Shown piece by piece: positions 9,221-22,970 of a DNA stretch of 36,510 nucleotides. The stretch covers positions 1 to 36,510 of the forward strand of contig JAGHSJ010000383.1 in NCBI GenBank assembly GCA_018065935.1, given 5' to 3'. The translations under genes were made by a program, and so were the position numbers. The first letter of the stretch is position 1. Each line of letters starts with the position of its first letter. Source of the stretch: Candidatus Kurthia equi. Lineage in GTDB: Bacteria; Bacillota; Bacilli; Bacillales_A; Planococcaceae. The notes under the pieces are model-generated. The model was not told where the DNA came from. It was given only the letters and a program-made list of their open reading frames with translations, and made no database searches.

Positions 9221-10651
9221 TTAACGTTTGTTCATTTCTTCGATTAGTAATTTATTAATGATTTGTGGGTTTGCTTGTCCACGTGAAGCTTTCATAATTT
9301 GGCCTACTAAGAATCCAATTGCGCGGTCTTTACCATTTTTGAAGTCTTCGATTGATTGTGCGTTGTTGTCTAATACTTCTGTTACCATTTTCAATAAAGC
9401 ACCAGTATCAGAAATTTGTACTAAACCTTTAGCTTTTACGATTTCTTCTGCATTGCCACCATTTTCAACTAACTCTTTGAAAACTTTTTTAGCAATTTTA
9501 GATGAAATTGTATCAGCAGAGATTAGTTTAACCATACCAGCTAAGCCTTCTGGTGTTAATGCTGTATCAGCAAGTTCTTTTGATTCAGCATTTAAGTAAG
9601 CATTTACTTCACCCATTAACCAGTTAGACGCAAGTTTTGCATCCGCACCTGCAGCTACAGTTGCTTCGAAGAAGTCAGCTGTATCTTTAGAAAGTGTTAA
9701 TACATGCGCATCGTATGCTGGTAATTTGAATTCAGATACATAGCGTGCTTGACGCGCATCTGGTAATTCAGGGATTAAAGCTTTTTCGCGTTCTAACCAT
9801 TCGTCAGAAATCTCAATATTTACTAAGTCAGGCTCTGGGAAGTAACGGTAATCGTCCGTACCTTCTTTGACACGCATTAAAATTGTTTTACCCGTTTTTT
9901 CATCAAACTTACGTGTTTCTTGTTTGATTTCACCGCCACCATTTAATACAGCTGCTTGACGTTTTTCTTCGTATTCAAGACCTTTACGTACAAAGTTGAA
10001 TGAGTTTAAGTTTTTAAGCTCTGCTTTTGTACCGAATTCTTCTTGACCGTAAGGACGGATAGAGATGTTGGCATCACAGCGTAATGAACCCTCTTCCATG
10101 CGTACATCAGAAACACCAGTGTATTGAATGATTGCTTTTACTTTTTCAAGGTAAGCATATGCTTCTTCTGGTGTACGGATATCTGGTTCAGAAACGATTT
10201 CAACTAAAGGCGTACCTTGACGGTTGTAATCGACTAATGAAGAAGTTTTACCGTGAGTTAATTTACCCGCATCTTCTTCCATGTGTAGACGAGTGATTCC
10301 GATACGTTTTTTAACGCCATCAACTTCAATATCTACCCACCCATTTTCACCGATTGGCTTATCAAATTGTGAAATTTGGTATGCTTTCGGATTATCAGGA
10401 TAGAAGTAGTTTTTACGGTCAAATTTAGTGTGTTGGTTGATATCCATGTTTAATGCAAGAGCTGCACGCATTGCATAGTTAACAACTTCTTTATTTACTA
10501 CAGGTAAAACACCTGGGTACCCAAGGTCTACTACTGAAGTATTTGTATTAGGTTCAGCACCAAAGTGGTTTGGTGATTGAGAGAAAATTTTAGATTGTGT
10601 TTTTAGCTCAACGTGAATTTCTAAACCAATAACTGTTTCAAAATTTGTCAT
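9221..10651 (-). CDS. gatB: Asp-tRNA(Asn)/Glu-tRNA(Gln) amidotransferase subunit B
   Basis: [36 protein letters not shown]-terminal GatB/YqeY domain. Confidence 0.98.
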   Translation of the reverse strand: MTNFETVIGLEIHVELKTQSKIFSQSPNHFGAEPNTNTSVVDLGYPGVLPVVNKEVVNYAMRAALALNMDINQHTKFDRKNYFYPDNPKAYQISQFDKPIGENGWVDIEVDGVKKRIGITRLHMEEDAGKLTHGKTSSLVDYNRQGTPLVEIVSEPDIRTPEEAYAYLEKVKAIIQYTGVSDVRMEEGSLRCDANISIRPYGQEEFGTKAELKNLNSFNFVRKGLEYEEKRQAAVLNGGGEIKQETRKFDEKTGKTILMRVKEGTDDYRYFPEPDLVNIEISDEWLEREKALIPELPDARQARYVSEFKLPAYDAHVLTLSKDTADFFEATVAAGADAKLASNWLMGEVNAYLNAESKELADTALTPEGLAGMVKLISADTISSKIAKKVFKELVENGGNAEEIVKAKGLVQISDTGALLKMVTEVLDNNAQSIEDFKNGKDRAIGFLVGQIMKASRGQANPQIINKLLIEEMNKR

Positions 10652-10652
10652 G

Positions 10653-12113
10653 TTATTTTACCTCCCAAGTTTGAGGTGTTTTTTCATTGAAGTTTGTTAC
10701 TTTTTCAAAAGCATCTGCTACGTTGTAGATTGTGCCTTCTTCGAAGTAGTTACCAATGATTTGTAAACCTACTGGTAAGTCGCCATCAAATCCACATGGG
10801 ATTGAGATTGCTGGTACACCTGCAAGGTTAATTGGAACAGTTAAAATATCATTTGCATATACTGTCATTGGATCTTCGATGTTTTCACCAAGTTTGAATG
10901 CAGTTGTTGGAGTTGTTGGTCCAACGATTACATCATACTCTTCGAATACTTTATCGAAATCTTGTTTGATTAGTGTACGAACTTGTTGTGCTTTTTTGTA
11001 GTAAGCATCGTAAGTACCTGCTGATAATGAGTAAGTACCTAACATGATACGACGTTTTACTTCGTCACCGAAGCCTTGCGCACGTGTTTGTAAATAAAGA
11101 TCTTCTAAGTTATCTGCTTCTGCACGGAAACCGTAACGGATACCGTCGAAACGTGAAAGGTTAGATGATGCTTCAGAAGATGAAATAATATAGTAAGCAG
11201 CCAGAGCGTATTTAGAGTGTGGAAGTGAAACTTCGTCAACTGTAGCACCTAGTTCTTTTAATTTTTCGATTGCAGCTAAAACGTTTTTACGAACGCCTTC
11301 AGATACACCTTCAGCAAGGTATTCTTTTGGAACAGCTACTTTTAATCCTTTGATGTCGCCAGTAATAGCGTCAGCAAATTTTGGTACGTCAACGTTTGCA
11401 GAAGTTGAATCGTGTTCATCAACGCCTGAAATCGCTTGAAGTAATAAAGCATTGTCACGTACATTACGAGTGATTGGTCCGATTTGGTCTAAAGAAGATG
11501 CAAATGCAACTAAACCAAAACGAGATACACGTCCGTATGTAGGTTTCATTCCTACTACACCACAGTATGCTGCTGGTTGACGGATTGAACCACCTGTATC
11601 AGAACCTAATGTGAATGGTACTTCGCCTGCTGCTACTGCTGCTGCTGAACCACCTGAAGACCCACCTGGTACATGATTTAAGTTCCATGGGTTGTGAACT
11701 GGTTTGATGCTAGAGTTTTCATTTGCAGAACCCATAGCGAATTCATCCATGTTTACTTTACCAACAGTGACCATACCTGCTTCGCGTAATTTACGCACAA
11801 CAGTTGCATCATAGATTGGGTTGAATCCTTCTAAAATTTTAGAAGCACATGTAGTCTCTAGTCCTTCAGTTACGATATTATCTTTTACTCCGATTGGAAG
11901 ACCAAAAAGTGGTCCACGTTGTTCGAAAGGTACTTGCTCCATTTCGCTAGCTTGAGCTGTTGCTGCTTCCTTGTTAAGTGCTAAAAATGCACCAATTTCG
12001 CCGTCAACTGCTTCGATGCGAGCAAATGCTTCTGCTGTTAAATCTGCAATTGTTACTTCTTTATTTTTAAGAAGTTCTTGCAGTTCAGCAGATGTATGTT
12101 TAAACAATGACAT
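10653..12113 (-). CDS. gatA: Asp-tRNA(Asn)/Glu-tRNA(Gln) amidotransferase subunit A
   Basis: Amidase signature [32 protein letters not shown]. Confidence 0.98.
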   Translation of the reverse strand: MSLFKHTSAELQELLKNKEVTIADLTAEAFARIEAVDGEIGAFLALNKEAATAQASEMEQVPFEQRGPLFGLPIGVKDNIVTEGLETTCASKILEGFNPIYDATVVRKLREAGMVTVGKVNMDEFAMGSANENSSIKPVHNPWNLNHVPGGSSGGSAAAVAAGEVPFTLGSDTGGSIRQPAAYCGVVGMKPTYGRVSRFGLVAFASSLDQIGPITRNVRDNALLLQAISGVDEHDSTSANVDVPKFADAITGDIKGLKVAVPKEYLAEGVSEGVRKNVLAAIEKLKELGATVDEVSLPHSKYALAAYYIISSSEASSNLSRFDGIRYGFRAEADNLEDLYLQTRAQGFGDEVKRRIMLGTYSLSAGTYDAYYKKAQQVRTLIKQDFDKVFEEYDVIVGPTTPTTAFKLGENIEDPMTVYANDILTVPINLAGVPAISIPCGFDGDLPVGLQIIGNYFEEGTIYNVADAFEKVTNFNEKTPQTWEVK

Positions 12114-12137
12114 CTGTTTGTTCCTCCTTAAAAATAA

Positions 12138-12431
12138 TTAGTCCGCCATGATTGGTGGTACTTTAACAAGACCATCTTGTTGGTCTTTGACGTTTTTCAT
12201 CATCAATTCGCGTGGTAAACCTTTTACTGCAACATCTTCACGAAGTACGTTCACAAGTGGAAGAACATGAGTTGTAGGTTCTACATTCGTTGTGTCTAAT
12301 TCGTTCAATTGTGTTGCAAAATCAGTGATTGCACCAAGTTGACCTGCAAAACGTTCTGCTTCCTCTTCTGTAATTGCAAGACGAGCAAGATTCGCAACGT
12401 GTTTAACTTCTTCTACTGAAATATTTGCCAT
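12138..12431 (-). CDS. gatC: Asp-tRNA(Asn)/Glu-tRNA(Gln) amidotransferase subunit C
   Basis: 97 aa, [24 protein letters not shown]; first gene of gatCAB. Confidence 0.97.
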   Translation of the reverse strand: MANISVEEVKHVANLARLAITEEEAERFAGQLGAITDFATQLNELDTTNVEPTTHVLPLVNVLREDVAVKGLPRELMMKNVKDQQDGLVKVPPIMAD

Positions 12432-12466
12432 TTATTACACCTCCAAATTCGATAACCATACCTATG

Positions 12467-12496
12467 ATGATATCATTTCTGTTATAGTGTAGGCAA
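12467..12496 (-). promoter_or_regulatory. Putative sigma-A promoter for gatCAB
   Basis: Minus strand TTGCCT (12491-12496) - N18 - TATCAT (12467-12472), about 36 nt upstream of gatC. Confidence 0.45.
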
Positions 12497-12664
12497 GGTG
12501 CTTTTACTCGATAAAGTGGTCATAATCACTTGAAAATAAAGGGTTTTTTTAAAGTTTTTACTTTATTCACAAAGTTGATCTAATTTCACAGAAATATGCA
12601 CGATTTAAAATAATCCTTTAACACGCTACTACACTGCATTTCTCCTATTCTTAGCAACTAAATG

Positions 12665-12716
12665 AAAAAACACCCACCCCGCTTCTACGTATTTGAAAAT
12701 ACAAATACGTAGAAGC
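12665..12716 (-). terminator. Terminator of pcrB-pcrA-ligA-camS
   Basis: Perfect 15-bp stem GCTTCTACGTATTTG (12681-12695) / CAAATACGTAGAAGC (12702-12716), 6-nt loop, then GGGGTGGGTGTTTTTT on minus strand. Confidence 0.8.
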
Positions 12717-12750
12717 TAAAAGTGAATGTTTCTTAAATATTTATTATTTA

Positions 12751-13890
12751 TTATTCATTGTATAAATGAATATATGTTTCCGTCGCATTACTTTCTTTCA
12801 CAATTAATGCCTCAGGACCATTTACAGAAGTCACACTAAGCTCGACTCTCAAGTCTTTAGGGAACTGTTTTAATACTTCAGAGGAAGCAAACTGAGTAAA
12901 TCCTGTAATTTCAGAGGAACCATAGAATTTAATTGGAATTTCAATTTTCAAGCTTTGGACTTTATCCTGTGTATAATAACCGGTACCAATAATATTCGCT
13001 GAATTTGTGAAGTACCCATTAATTTTCTCTTTGAAAGCTTTGAAATTATCATTTACTTCGCGATACTGATCACTTGGATTCGACATTGGGAATAGTAGAT
13101 ACGTTTCCTTCAGCTCTTTCCAATCTTTCAACGTTGTTTTACCTTCGCCAACCTCACTATAGGCAATGTATGTACCCGGTATAATTTCTCCACGTGCTGA
13201 TTGTTTAAATAGGCCGACCGTAATTGGCACATTCGCTAAACCTTCGATGGCACGTAAACGTTGAACCACTTGCTTCGCTATCGTTTTCCCTTTGGCTTCT
13301 AATACATCATCTTTAATTGGTTCATCATACGTTGCACCAAAATCTTCTTTTTGATAGTAGTATACAGAGTTCAATGCTAAACCAATTGAAATACCAGAAA
13401 GCTTCACTTTATTTTTGCCCGACTGTGTTAAATAATCTTGTTCCACAATATGTGCTAAATATATAGGTGCTTTTTTCGCGCGTTGCGTTGGTGTTAATCC
13501 TTTATCACTTGGATTTAAGCCCAATTCATCCTGATTACTACGGGCTAACCAAGATGTCAGTGTGTCTTTATCTAAATATTGCCCTTCTTGGAAGAAGTAT
13601 TTTTCAGGATCATACATTTTTCTAGAAATACGTGTCAAACCAGACTCTGCTTCTCTAATATCATAGTTCGAATAAATATTTGAAACGATTAATCCGCGAC
13701 TCGCACTTTCTTTATAAGGTAGAAGCGTACGATAGTATTGCCCATCAATTGTTGTATTTGGAATAATTGTTGATTCACTATCATCCTTTGTTTGTGTAAC
13801 AACCTCTTTTGAGTCTTTTGATAATGGACTCGTACAGCCAGCTAATAATGCCGCTGCAAGTAGTGCTGGAATCCAGCGAACTCTTTTCAT
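12751..13890 (-). CDS. camS: CamS family sex pheromone lipoprotein
   Basis: Lipoprotein signal MKRVRWIPALLAAALLAGC, CamS-like body, immediately downstream of ligA (as B. subtilis yerH). Confidence 0.92.
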   Translation of the reverse strand: MKRVRWIPALLAAALLAGCTSPLSKDSKEVVTQTKDDSESTIIPNTTIDGQYYRTLLPYKESASRGLIVSNIYSNYDIREAESGLTRISRKMYDPEKYFFQEGQYLDKDTLTSWLARSNQDELGLNPSDKGLTPTQRAKKAPIYLAHIVEQDYLTQSGKNKVKLSGISIGLALNSVYYYQKEDFGATYDEPIKDDVLEAKGKTIAKQVVQRLRAIEGLANVPITVGLFKQSARGEIIPGTYIAYSEVGEGKTTLKDWKELKETYLLFPMSNPSDQYREVNDNFKAFKEKINGYFTNSANIIGTGYYTQDKVQSLKIEIPIKFYGSSEITGFTQFASSEVLKQFPKDLRVELSVTSVNGPEALIVKESNATETYIHLYNE

Positions 13891-13904
13891 ATTTAAGGAC
13901 TCCT

Positions 13905-18193
<4,289 letters not shown>

Positions 18194-18226
18194 CTTGCAC
18201 CGCCCTTTACAAACATTTGTTCTTAA

Positions 18227-18916
18227 TTATATCGTATGACGCACTGCATTGACAGTGCGAATCGCATTTTCAAAATCATCATAAATAATATTGCCAACCA
18301 CTATTATATCAGCATATTTCGACATCTCCATAGCTTGTTCAACTGTCGTAATTCCCCCACCATAAAAAAGCTGTGTGTGAGTCAGTTCCTTTGAGACAGC
18401 CTCTACAATTTTCGGAGAACCGTACATGCCACTGTATTCAATATATAAAATAGGTAATTTCAAATAATGTTCAGCCATTCGTGCATAGGCAACTACATCT
18501 TCCAATGAACTATTTGCTTTAGCTGAAGTTAATTTGGCTGCTTTACAATCTGGATTTAAAATCACATAGCCTTCAGCCACTAACTCATCCCAGTCCATAA
18601 AATCTCCAAATTCTTTAATTGCTTCATGATGCAAATCCTTCACCCATAATGTATCCGAACTATTTAAAACCATAGGAATAAAATAATAATCATATCCTGA
18701 AGTAACAGATTCTATCGTAGAAACTTCTAAAATTACGGGGATCGAATATCTACGTACACGCACTAATAAATCAGCCACATTCTCTGACGTAATATGATCC
18801 GAACCACCGATTAAAATACCATCTGTTCCTGACTCACATAGTATCTCTAATTGCTCCTCTGATATTTCTTTTGCGGGATCTAGCTTAAACATATGTTTCC
18901 AGCTTTTAAATTCCAT
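18227..18916 (-). CDS. pcrB: Heptaprenylglyceryl phosphate synthase PcrB
   Basis: GTDGILIGGSDHIT, YIEYSGMYGSP, FYGGGITTVEQA; upstream of pcrA. Confidence 0.95.
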   Translation of the reverse strand: MEFKSWKHMFKLDPAKEISEEQLEILCESGTDGILIGGSDHITSENVADLLVRVRRYSIPVILEVSTIESVTSGYDYYFIPMVLNSSDTLWVKDLHHEAIKEFGDFMDWDELVAEGYVILNPDCKAAKLTSAKANSSLEDVVAYARMAEHYLKLPILYIEYSGMYGSPKIVEAVSKELTHTQLFYGGGITTVEQAMEMSKYADIIVVGNIIYDDFENAIRTVNAVRHTI

Positions 18917-18990
18917 CTCGCTCCACCTTTATTTTCATTCTATTTCTACCTCTAGTATACAAAAACATCAGTCGAACTACTAACACAATC

Positions 18991-19027
18991 AAAAAATGTC
19001 TTCAAGGCATGCTATCCCTTGAAGACA
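18991..19027 (-). terminator. Rho-independent terminator of the yerC-like gene
   Basis: TGTCTTCAAGG/CCTTGAAGACA 11-bp stem (18997-19007/19017-19027), TTTTTT following on the minus strand. Confidence 0.88.
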
Positions 19028-19039
19028 CTTTAATCATTC

Positions 19040-19360
19040 TTATTTACGAGCTGCATCAAATGGCTGTTCATCTGGATATAAACGTCCTAGCATCTCATCA
19101 TACGTGTCATTCCCATAATCGAAGCAACGGCGTACGCGAGAAATAGTCGCAGTTGAAGCACCTGTTTCATTCTTAATTGTTTCATATGTTTTTTTCAATC
19201 TTAATAAATGAGCAACTTCAAAACGTTGTGATAATGATTGGATTTCACTCATTGTACAAAGATCGTCAAAGAATTTATAACATTCATCTAAATTTTTTAA
19301 TTCAAGAACCGCTTTAAACAATTGGTCAGTTTGATGGCCTTTTATTTTTTCAATTTGCAT
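19040..19360 (-). CDS. yerC: YerC/YecD family TrpR-like protein
   Basis: DLCTMSEIQSLSQRFEVAHLLR...TGASTATISRVRRCFDYGNDTY TrpR-like HTH. Start moved from 19396 to ATG at 19360 (MQIEKIKGHQ) with GGAGG upstream. Confidence 0.9.
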   Translation of the reverse strand: MQIEKIKGHQTDQLFKAVLELKNLDECYKFFDDLCTMSEIQSLSQRFEVAHLLRLKKTYETIKNETGASTATISRVRRCFDYGNDTYDEMLGRLYPDEQPFDAARK

Positions 19361-19446
19361 AGTAACAAATTCCTCCTCCCAAATCTTTAAAAGCACCTAG
19401 TCGATTTTTCTTAACTACTCTATTTTATCATCTGAGCAAGCTATAA

Positions 19447-19464
19447 AAAAGTATTTATACTTTT
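19447..19464 (-). terminator. Weak terminator downstream of yerA homolog
   Basis: AAAAGTAT/ATACTTTT short hairpin followed by T-rich minus strand just after the yerA stop. Confidence 0.45.
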
Positions 19465-19485
19465 ATTGTGTAAATCGCTAAAGTG

Positions 19486-21216
19486 TTAACGCATCACAGA
19501 GGGGAAAAGTACTTGTTTCTTCATTACATCAAAAATACCTCTTTGTGTAATTCGAATATAAGGTAAATGCGTTGATTGTAAGAATAGCAATGTGTAAATG
19601 GCATCTCCATGAACAAAGCCACGTTCTTTCAGCACAAGTTTTAATGCTTTTTCTTGCACCATAATTTTTTCAAGTGGCTCATCTGACATCATGCCACCAA
19701 TTTTTAACGGGATTGAAGAAATCACTTCTCCATCTTCCACAATAACAATACCGCCACCCATTTTCTTCATCTCATTAAAGGCTTGATGCATTGCTTGAAT
19801 ACTCTTACCGATTAAAATAATGTCGCCCGTACATGAATACGATGTGGCAAATCCTTGCAAGCTAGTAGCAAATCCTTTAATTAACGTATTTACACGCCAT
19901 TTACCTTCTTTATCTACAAGCATTAAATAACATTCATCATGGCCATTACTTAACACGCCATCATTTGTATGCAAGTTTGTGCTGTATGGTTTCGTAATCA
20001 CATCATTAACCATCTCAATTCCAAATGGCATAGAGAATTGGAAGTCTTCATCCGTTAGCTCAACATCTAATGTAAAGTCTTGCAATGCCCCCCACTCAAT
20101 CTCTTCAAAACTATGCACACGTTGGTTATCACGTTTTAACCATTCACCTTTAGATAATACGTCTGTTGGTGTTGGATGGAACTCATCCTCTAAGAAATTC
20201 AATGTGGCAAAACGCCCTGTAGCAATTAAACCATGTACATGTGTCACATCATAATAGTTAGCTACATTGTATGAAGCCATTTGATATGCTTGGATTGGCT
20301 CAACGCCCGCATCCAATGCGACCTGAATACATTTATCCATTATGCCATCCTCATAAAACGCAGGTGTCGCTCCATCTGTTGTCATCATTAAATGATCAAA
20401 AATATCTAATTCTCTCTCTACCACATCTTTTAATAACTGTGGCAAATCTGGACGAATAGACGAATGGCGTAACGTCACGGCATAACCATGCAAAATACGA
20501 TTTTCTACTTCCTCAATCGTCATTGCTTCATGGTCCCCATCTGCTCCGAATAATTTAAGGCGTGCCAACGTACGTGATGAAGCACCCGGTAAATGCGTTT
20601 CGATTTTCTTGTGATTGGCACGTGACGCTTGAATCCAATAAAGCATTTGATCATCGCCCGCTAAAAGTCTTGGCCAGCCCGTTAATTCGCCACCCATTAA
20701 CACATCCTGACGCGCTCCCCACTCAGCTAGTGCAGCAGAAGTAAATAAATTATGCTCACGTATAAGCTCTGTTTGTGAGTCGTAGCGCATCCACCAATAA
20801 AAATGGAATGTACGCTCTTTTAATTGATCTAATATATGGAAAGCTTCTTCATTTTTTAATGAAAGGAATAATGTTAAATTATCAGATAAGAAAGTAGTCG
20901 TTCCTGTTTGCGCTGCATAATCTGCTAATGTTAATGGATTATATAACTGATATGGATGCACATGAGGCTCAATATACCCAGGAACAATTGTTTTACCTGA
21001 AGCATCTATGACCTCTGTATCGTCCATATTTGGTGGCATATTTGGTCCAGCATAAACAATTCGATCATCTAAAATCCATATATTTCCCTCGACCCATTTT
21101 TTAAAAATGCTATGCAAATAGCGTGCGTTTATAATTACTTTTGAAGGAGATTTCTTTCCATCAATGACAGCAATTTGTTCGCGTATATCAAAGATTTTCC
21201 AATTTGGATGTTTCAT
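19486..21216 (-). CDS. yerA: Adenine deaminase family protein, YerA type
   Basis: Amidohydrolase: GYIEPHVHPYQ, ETHLPGASS...GDHEAMT, MTTDGA; C-terminal MGGGIVIVEDGEVISSIPLKIGGMMSD as in adenine deaminases; synteny purD-yerA-yerC-pcrB. Confidence 0.88.
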   Translation of the reverse strand: MKHPNWKIFDIREQIAVIDGKKSPSKVIINARYLHSIFKKWVEGNIWILDDRIVYAGPNMPPNMDDTEVIDASGKTIVPGYIEPHVHPYQLYNPLTLADYAAQTGTTTFLSDNLTLFLSLKNEEAFHILDQLKERTFHFYWWMRYDSQTELIREHNLFTSAALAEWGARQDVLMGGELTGWPRLLAGDDQMLYWIQASRANHKKIETHLPGASSRTLARLKLFGADGDHEAMTIEEVENRILHGYAVTLRHSSIRPDLPQLLKDVVERELDIFDHLMMTTDGATPAFYEDGIMDKCIQVALDAGVEPIQAYQMASYNVANYYDVTHVHGLIATGRFATLNFLEDEFHPTPTDVLSKGEWLKRDNQRVHSFEEIEWGALQDFTLDVELTDEDFQFSMPFGIEMVNDVITKPYSTNLHTNDGVLSNGHDECYLMLVDKEGKWRVNTLIKGFATSLQGFATSYSCTGDIILIGKSIQAMHQAFNEMKKMGGGIVIVEDGEVISSIPLKIGGMMSDEPLEKIMVQEKALKLVLKERGFVHGDAIYTLLFLQSTHLPYIRITQRGIFDVMKKQVLFPSVMR

Positions 21217-21334
21217 ATTTTCTCCTCCTATACTTTTGTTGCATGATTTTATTATTTTTAATGTATTAATTGCATGATTTATTAATAGCCTATCACAAGG
21301 CTTGGATATAAAACATCCATTTCAAGAAATATAC

Positions 21335-21360
21335 AAAAAGTTGTCGTAAATCAACTTTTT
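21335..21360 (-). terminator. Terminator/attenuator-like hairpin in the yerA 5' region
   Basis: AAAAAGTTG (21335-21343) / CAACTTTTT (21352-21360); stem then TTTTTGTAT on the minus strand, about 120 nt upstream of yerA ATG. Confidence 0.5.
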
Positions 21361-21398
21361 TTCTATTTTTAAATGGTTTTCATTTTACTTACCCCAAA

Positions 21399-21413
21399 AT
21401 GAAAACGCTACCA
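21399..21413 (+). promoter_or_regulatory. Candidate CcpA cre site
   Basis: ATGAAAACGCTACCA matches WTGNAANCGNWNNCW at every position; lies in purD-yerA intergenic DNA. Confidence 0.6.
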
Positions 21414-21483
21414 TTATTTATTATTACATAATATGCCATATTTTTCTTACTATATGTATTAGTTACGAGAAAAAACGCAGAAA

Positions 21484-21524
21484 AAAAGATAGAATGTGCA
21501 TCGTACATTTTACACATTCCATCT
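21484..21524 (-). terminator. Rho-independent terminator of the pur operon (after purD)
   Basis: Minus strand AGATGGAATGTG ... CACATTCTATCT then TTTTTTT, 16 nt after the purD stop. Confidence 0.88.
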
Positions 21525-21539
21525 ATACTTAATTTTTAT

Positions 21540-22801
21540 TTGACGGTTGTTAATGTACGCCAACCAATATCTTTACGGAAGAAGAAATGCTCCCAAGATG
21601 ATTGTTGCAAACCTGCGTATACTTTTTCTTGGGCTTCTTTTAAATTATCCCCTGTTGAAGTTACTAGTAACACGCGTCCACCATTACCTACAAAACCTTC
21701 TGCAGAGGCTTTCGTTCCTGCATGGAATAGTTCATGTGTCGTTGATAAGTTAGTTAAATCAGGTAGTGCGTGACCATTTTCCACTTTGACTGGATAGCCT
21801 TCTGATGCGATGACAACGCCTAGTACTGCTTGTTCAGACCACTTCAAGTCAAACTTCACATTCGACATCAACGCATCCATAAACAGACCAAAGTCTGATT
21901 CCATACGTTGCAATACAACTTGTGCCTCTGGGTCACCAAAGCGTGCATTAAATTCAATCACTTTTGGTCCTTTAGCTGTAAGTATGAGACCTGCATATAA
22001 AATACCTGTAAAAGGTGTTCCTTCTGAATCCATCGCTGCAACTGTTGGTTTTACGATTGTTTCAAAAGCTTCATCAATGACTTGTTGTGAGATTTGAGGA
22101 ACTGGTGAATATGCACCCATTCCGCCTGTATTCGGTCCTTTATCACCCTCATATGCACGTTTATGGTCTTGTGCAATAACCATCGGATAAATCTGTCCCG
22201 CATGAACAAAGGACATGAATGAGAACTCTTCACCGTCTAAAAATTCTTCAATGACTACACGGGAAGAAGAATCACCAAAACGTTGATTGCCAATCATATC
22301 TTCAACGGCTTCGATAGCTTCTTGTTCTGACATCGCTACGATAACACCTTTACCAGCCGCTAAACCATCTGCTTTGACAACAATCGGGGCGCCTTGTTGT
22401 TTAATATAAGCTACAGCCTCTTCTACCTGAGAAAAAGTCGCATAGGCTGCTGTTGGAATCGTGTATTTCTTCATTAGTTCTTTCGCAAATGCTTTACTGC
22501 CTTCAATTTTAGCGGCATTTTGACGTGGGCCAAAAATACGTAACCCTACCTCTTCAAAAGCATCCACAATACCTTCTGTTAAAGGCTGCTCTGGTCCAAC
22601 AAATGTTAATGCAATACCTTCTGTAATAGCAAAGTTAATTAGTTCATCAAAAGAAGATTGTGCGATAGGTACGATAATAGCATCGTCTTTCATTCCATCA
22701 TTCCCCGGTGCTACATAAACCTGTTCTACAGATGCTGCCTTCTTAAACTGTTTTACGATCGCATGTTCACGACCTCCGCTACCAATGACAAGAACTTTCA
22801 T
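21540..22801 (-). CDS. purD: Phosphoribosylamine--glycine ligase
   Basis: MKVLVIGSGGREHAIVKQF, GPEQPLTEGIVD, ATP-grasp. Start moved from 22849 to ATG at 22801 with AAGGAGG. Stop re-read from sequence; ORF track end is 21536. Confidence 0.96.
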
Positions 22802-22970
22802 CCAATATATCCTCCTTAAAAAAATGCCCTTACCTCTTCTTCTCATCATGATGTCAGCATGAAAGTTATCATATCATGTGAATGACACATAATTTGAACT
22901 TCTCAGCCTACTTAAAACATGGAGTTGTCAGATGGTAAGAGCTATTGATTTTTAATAGACTTGCTTCATT

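Noticed and set aside
9228-9599. 123-aa plus-strand ORF
   Set aside because: Antisense to gatB; shadow ORF
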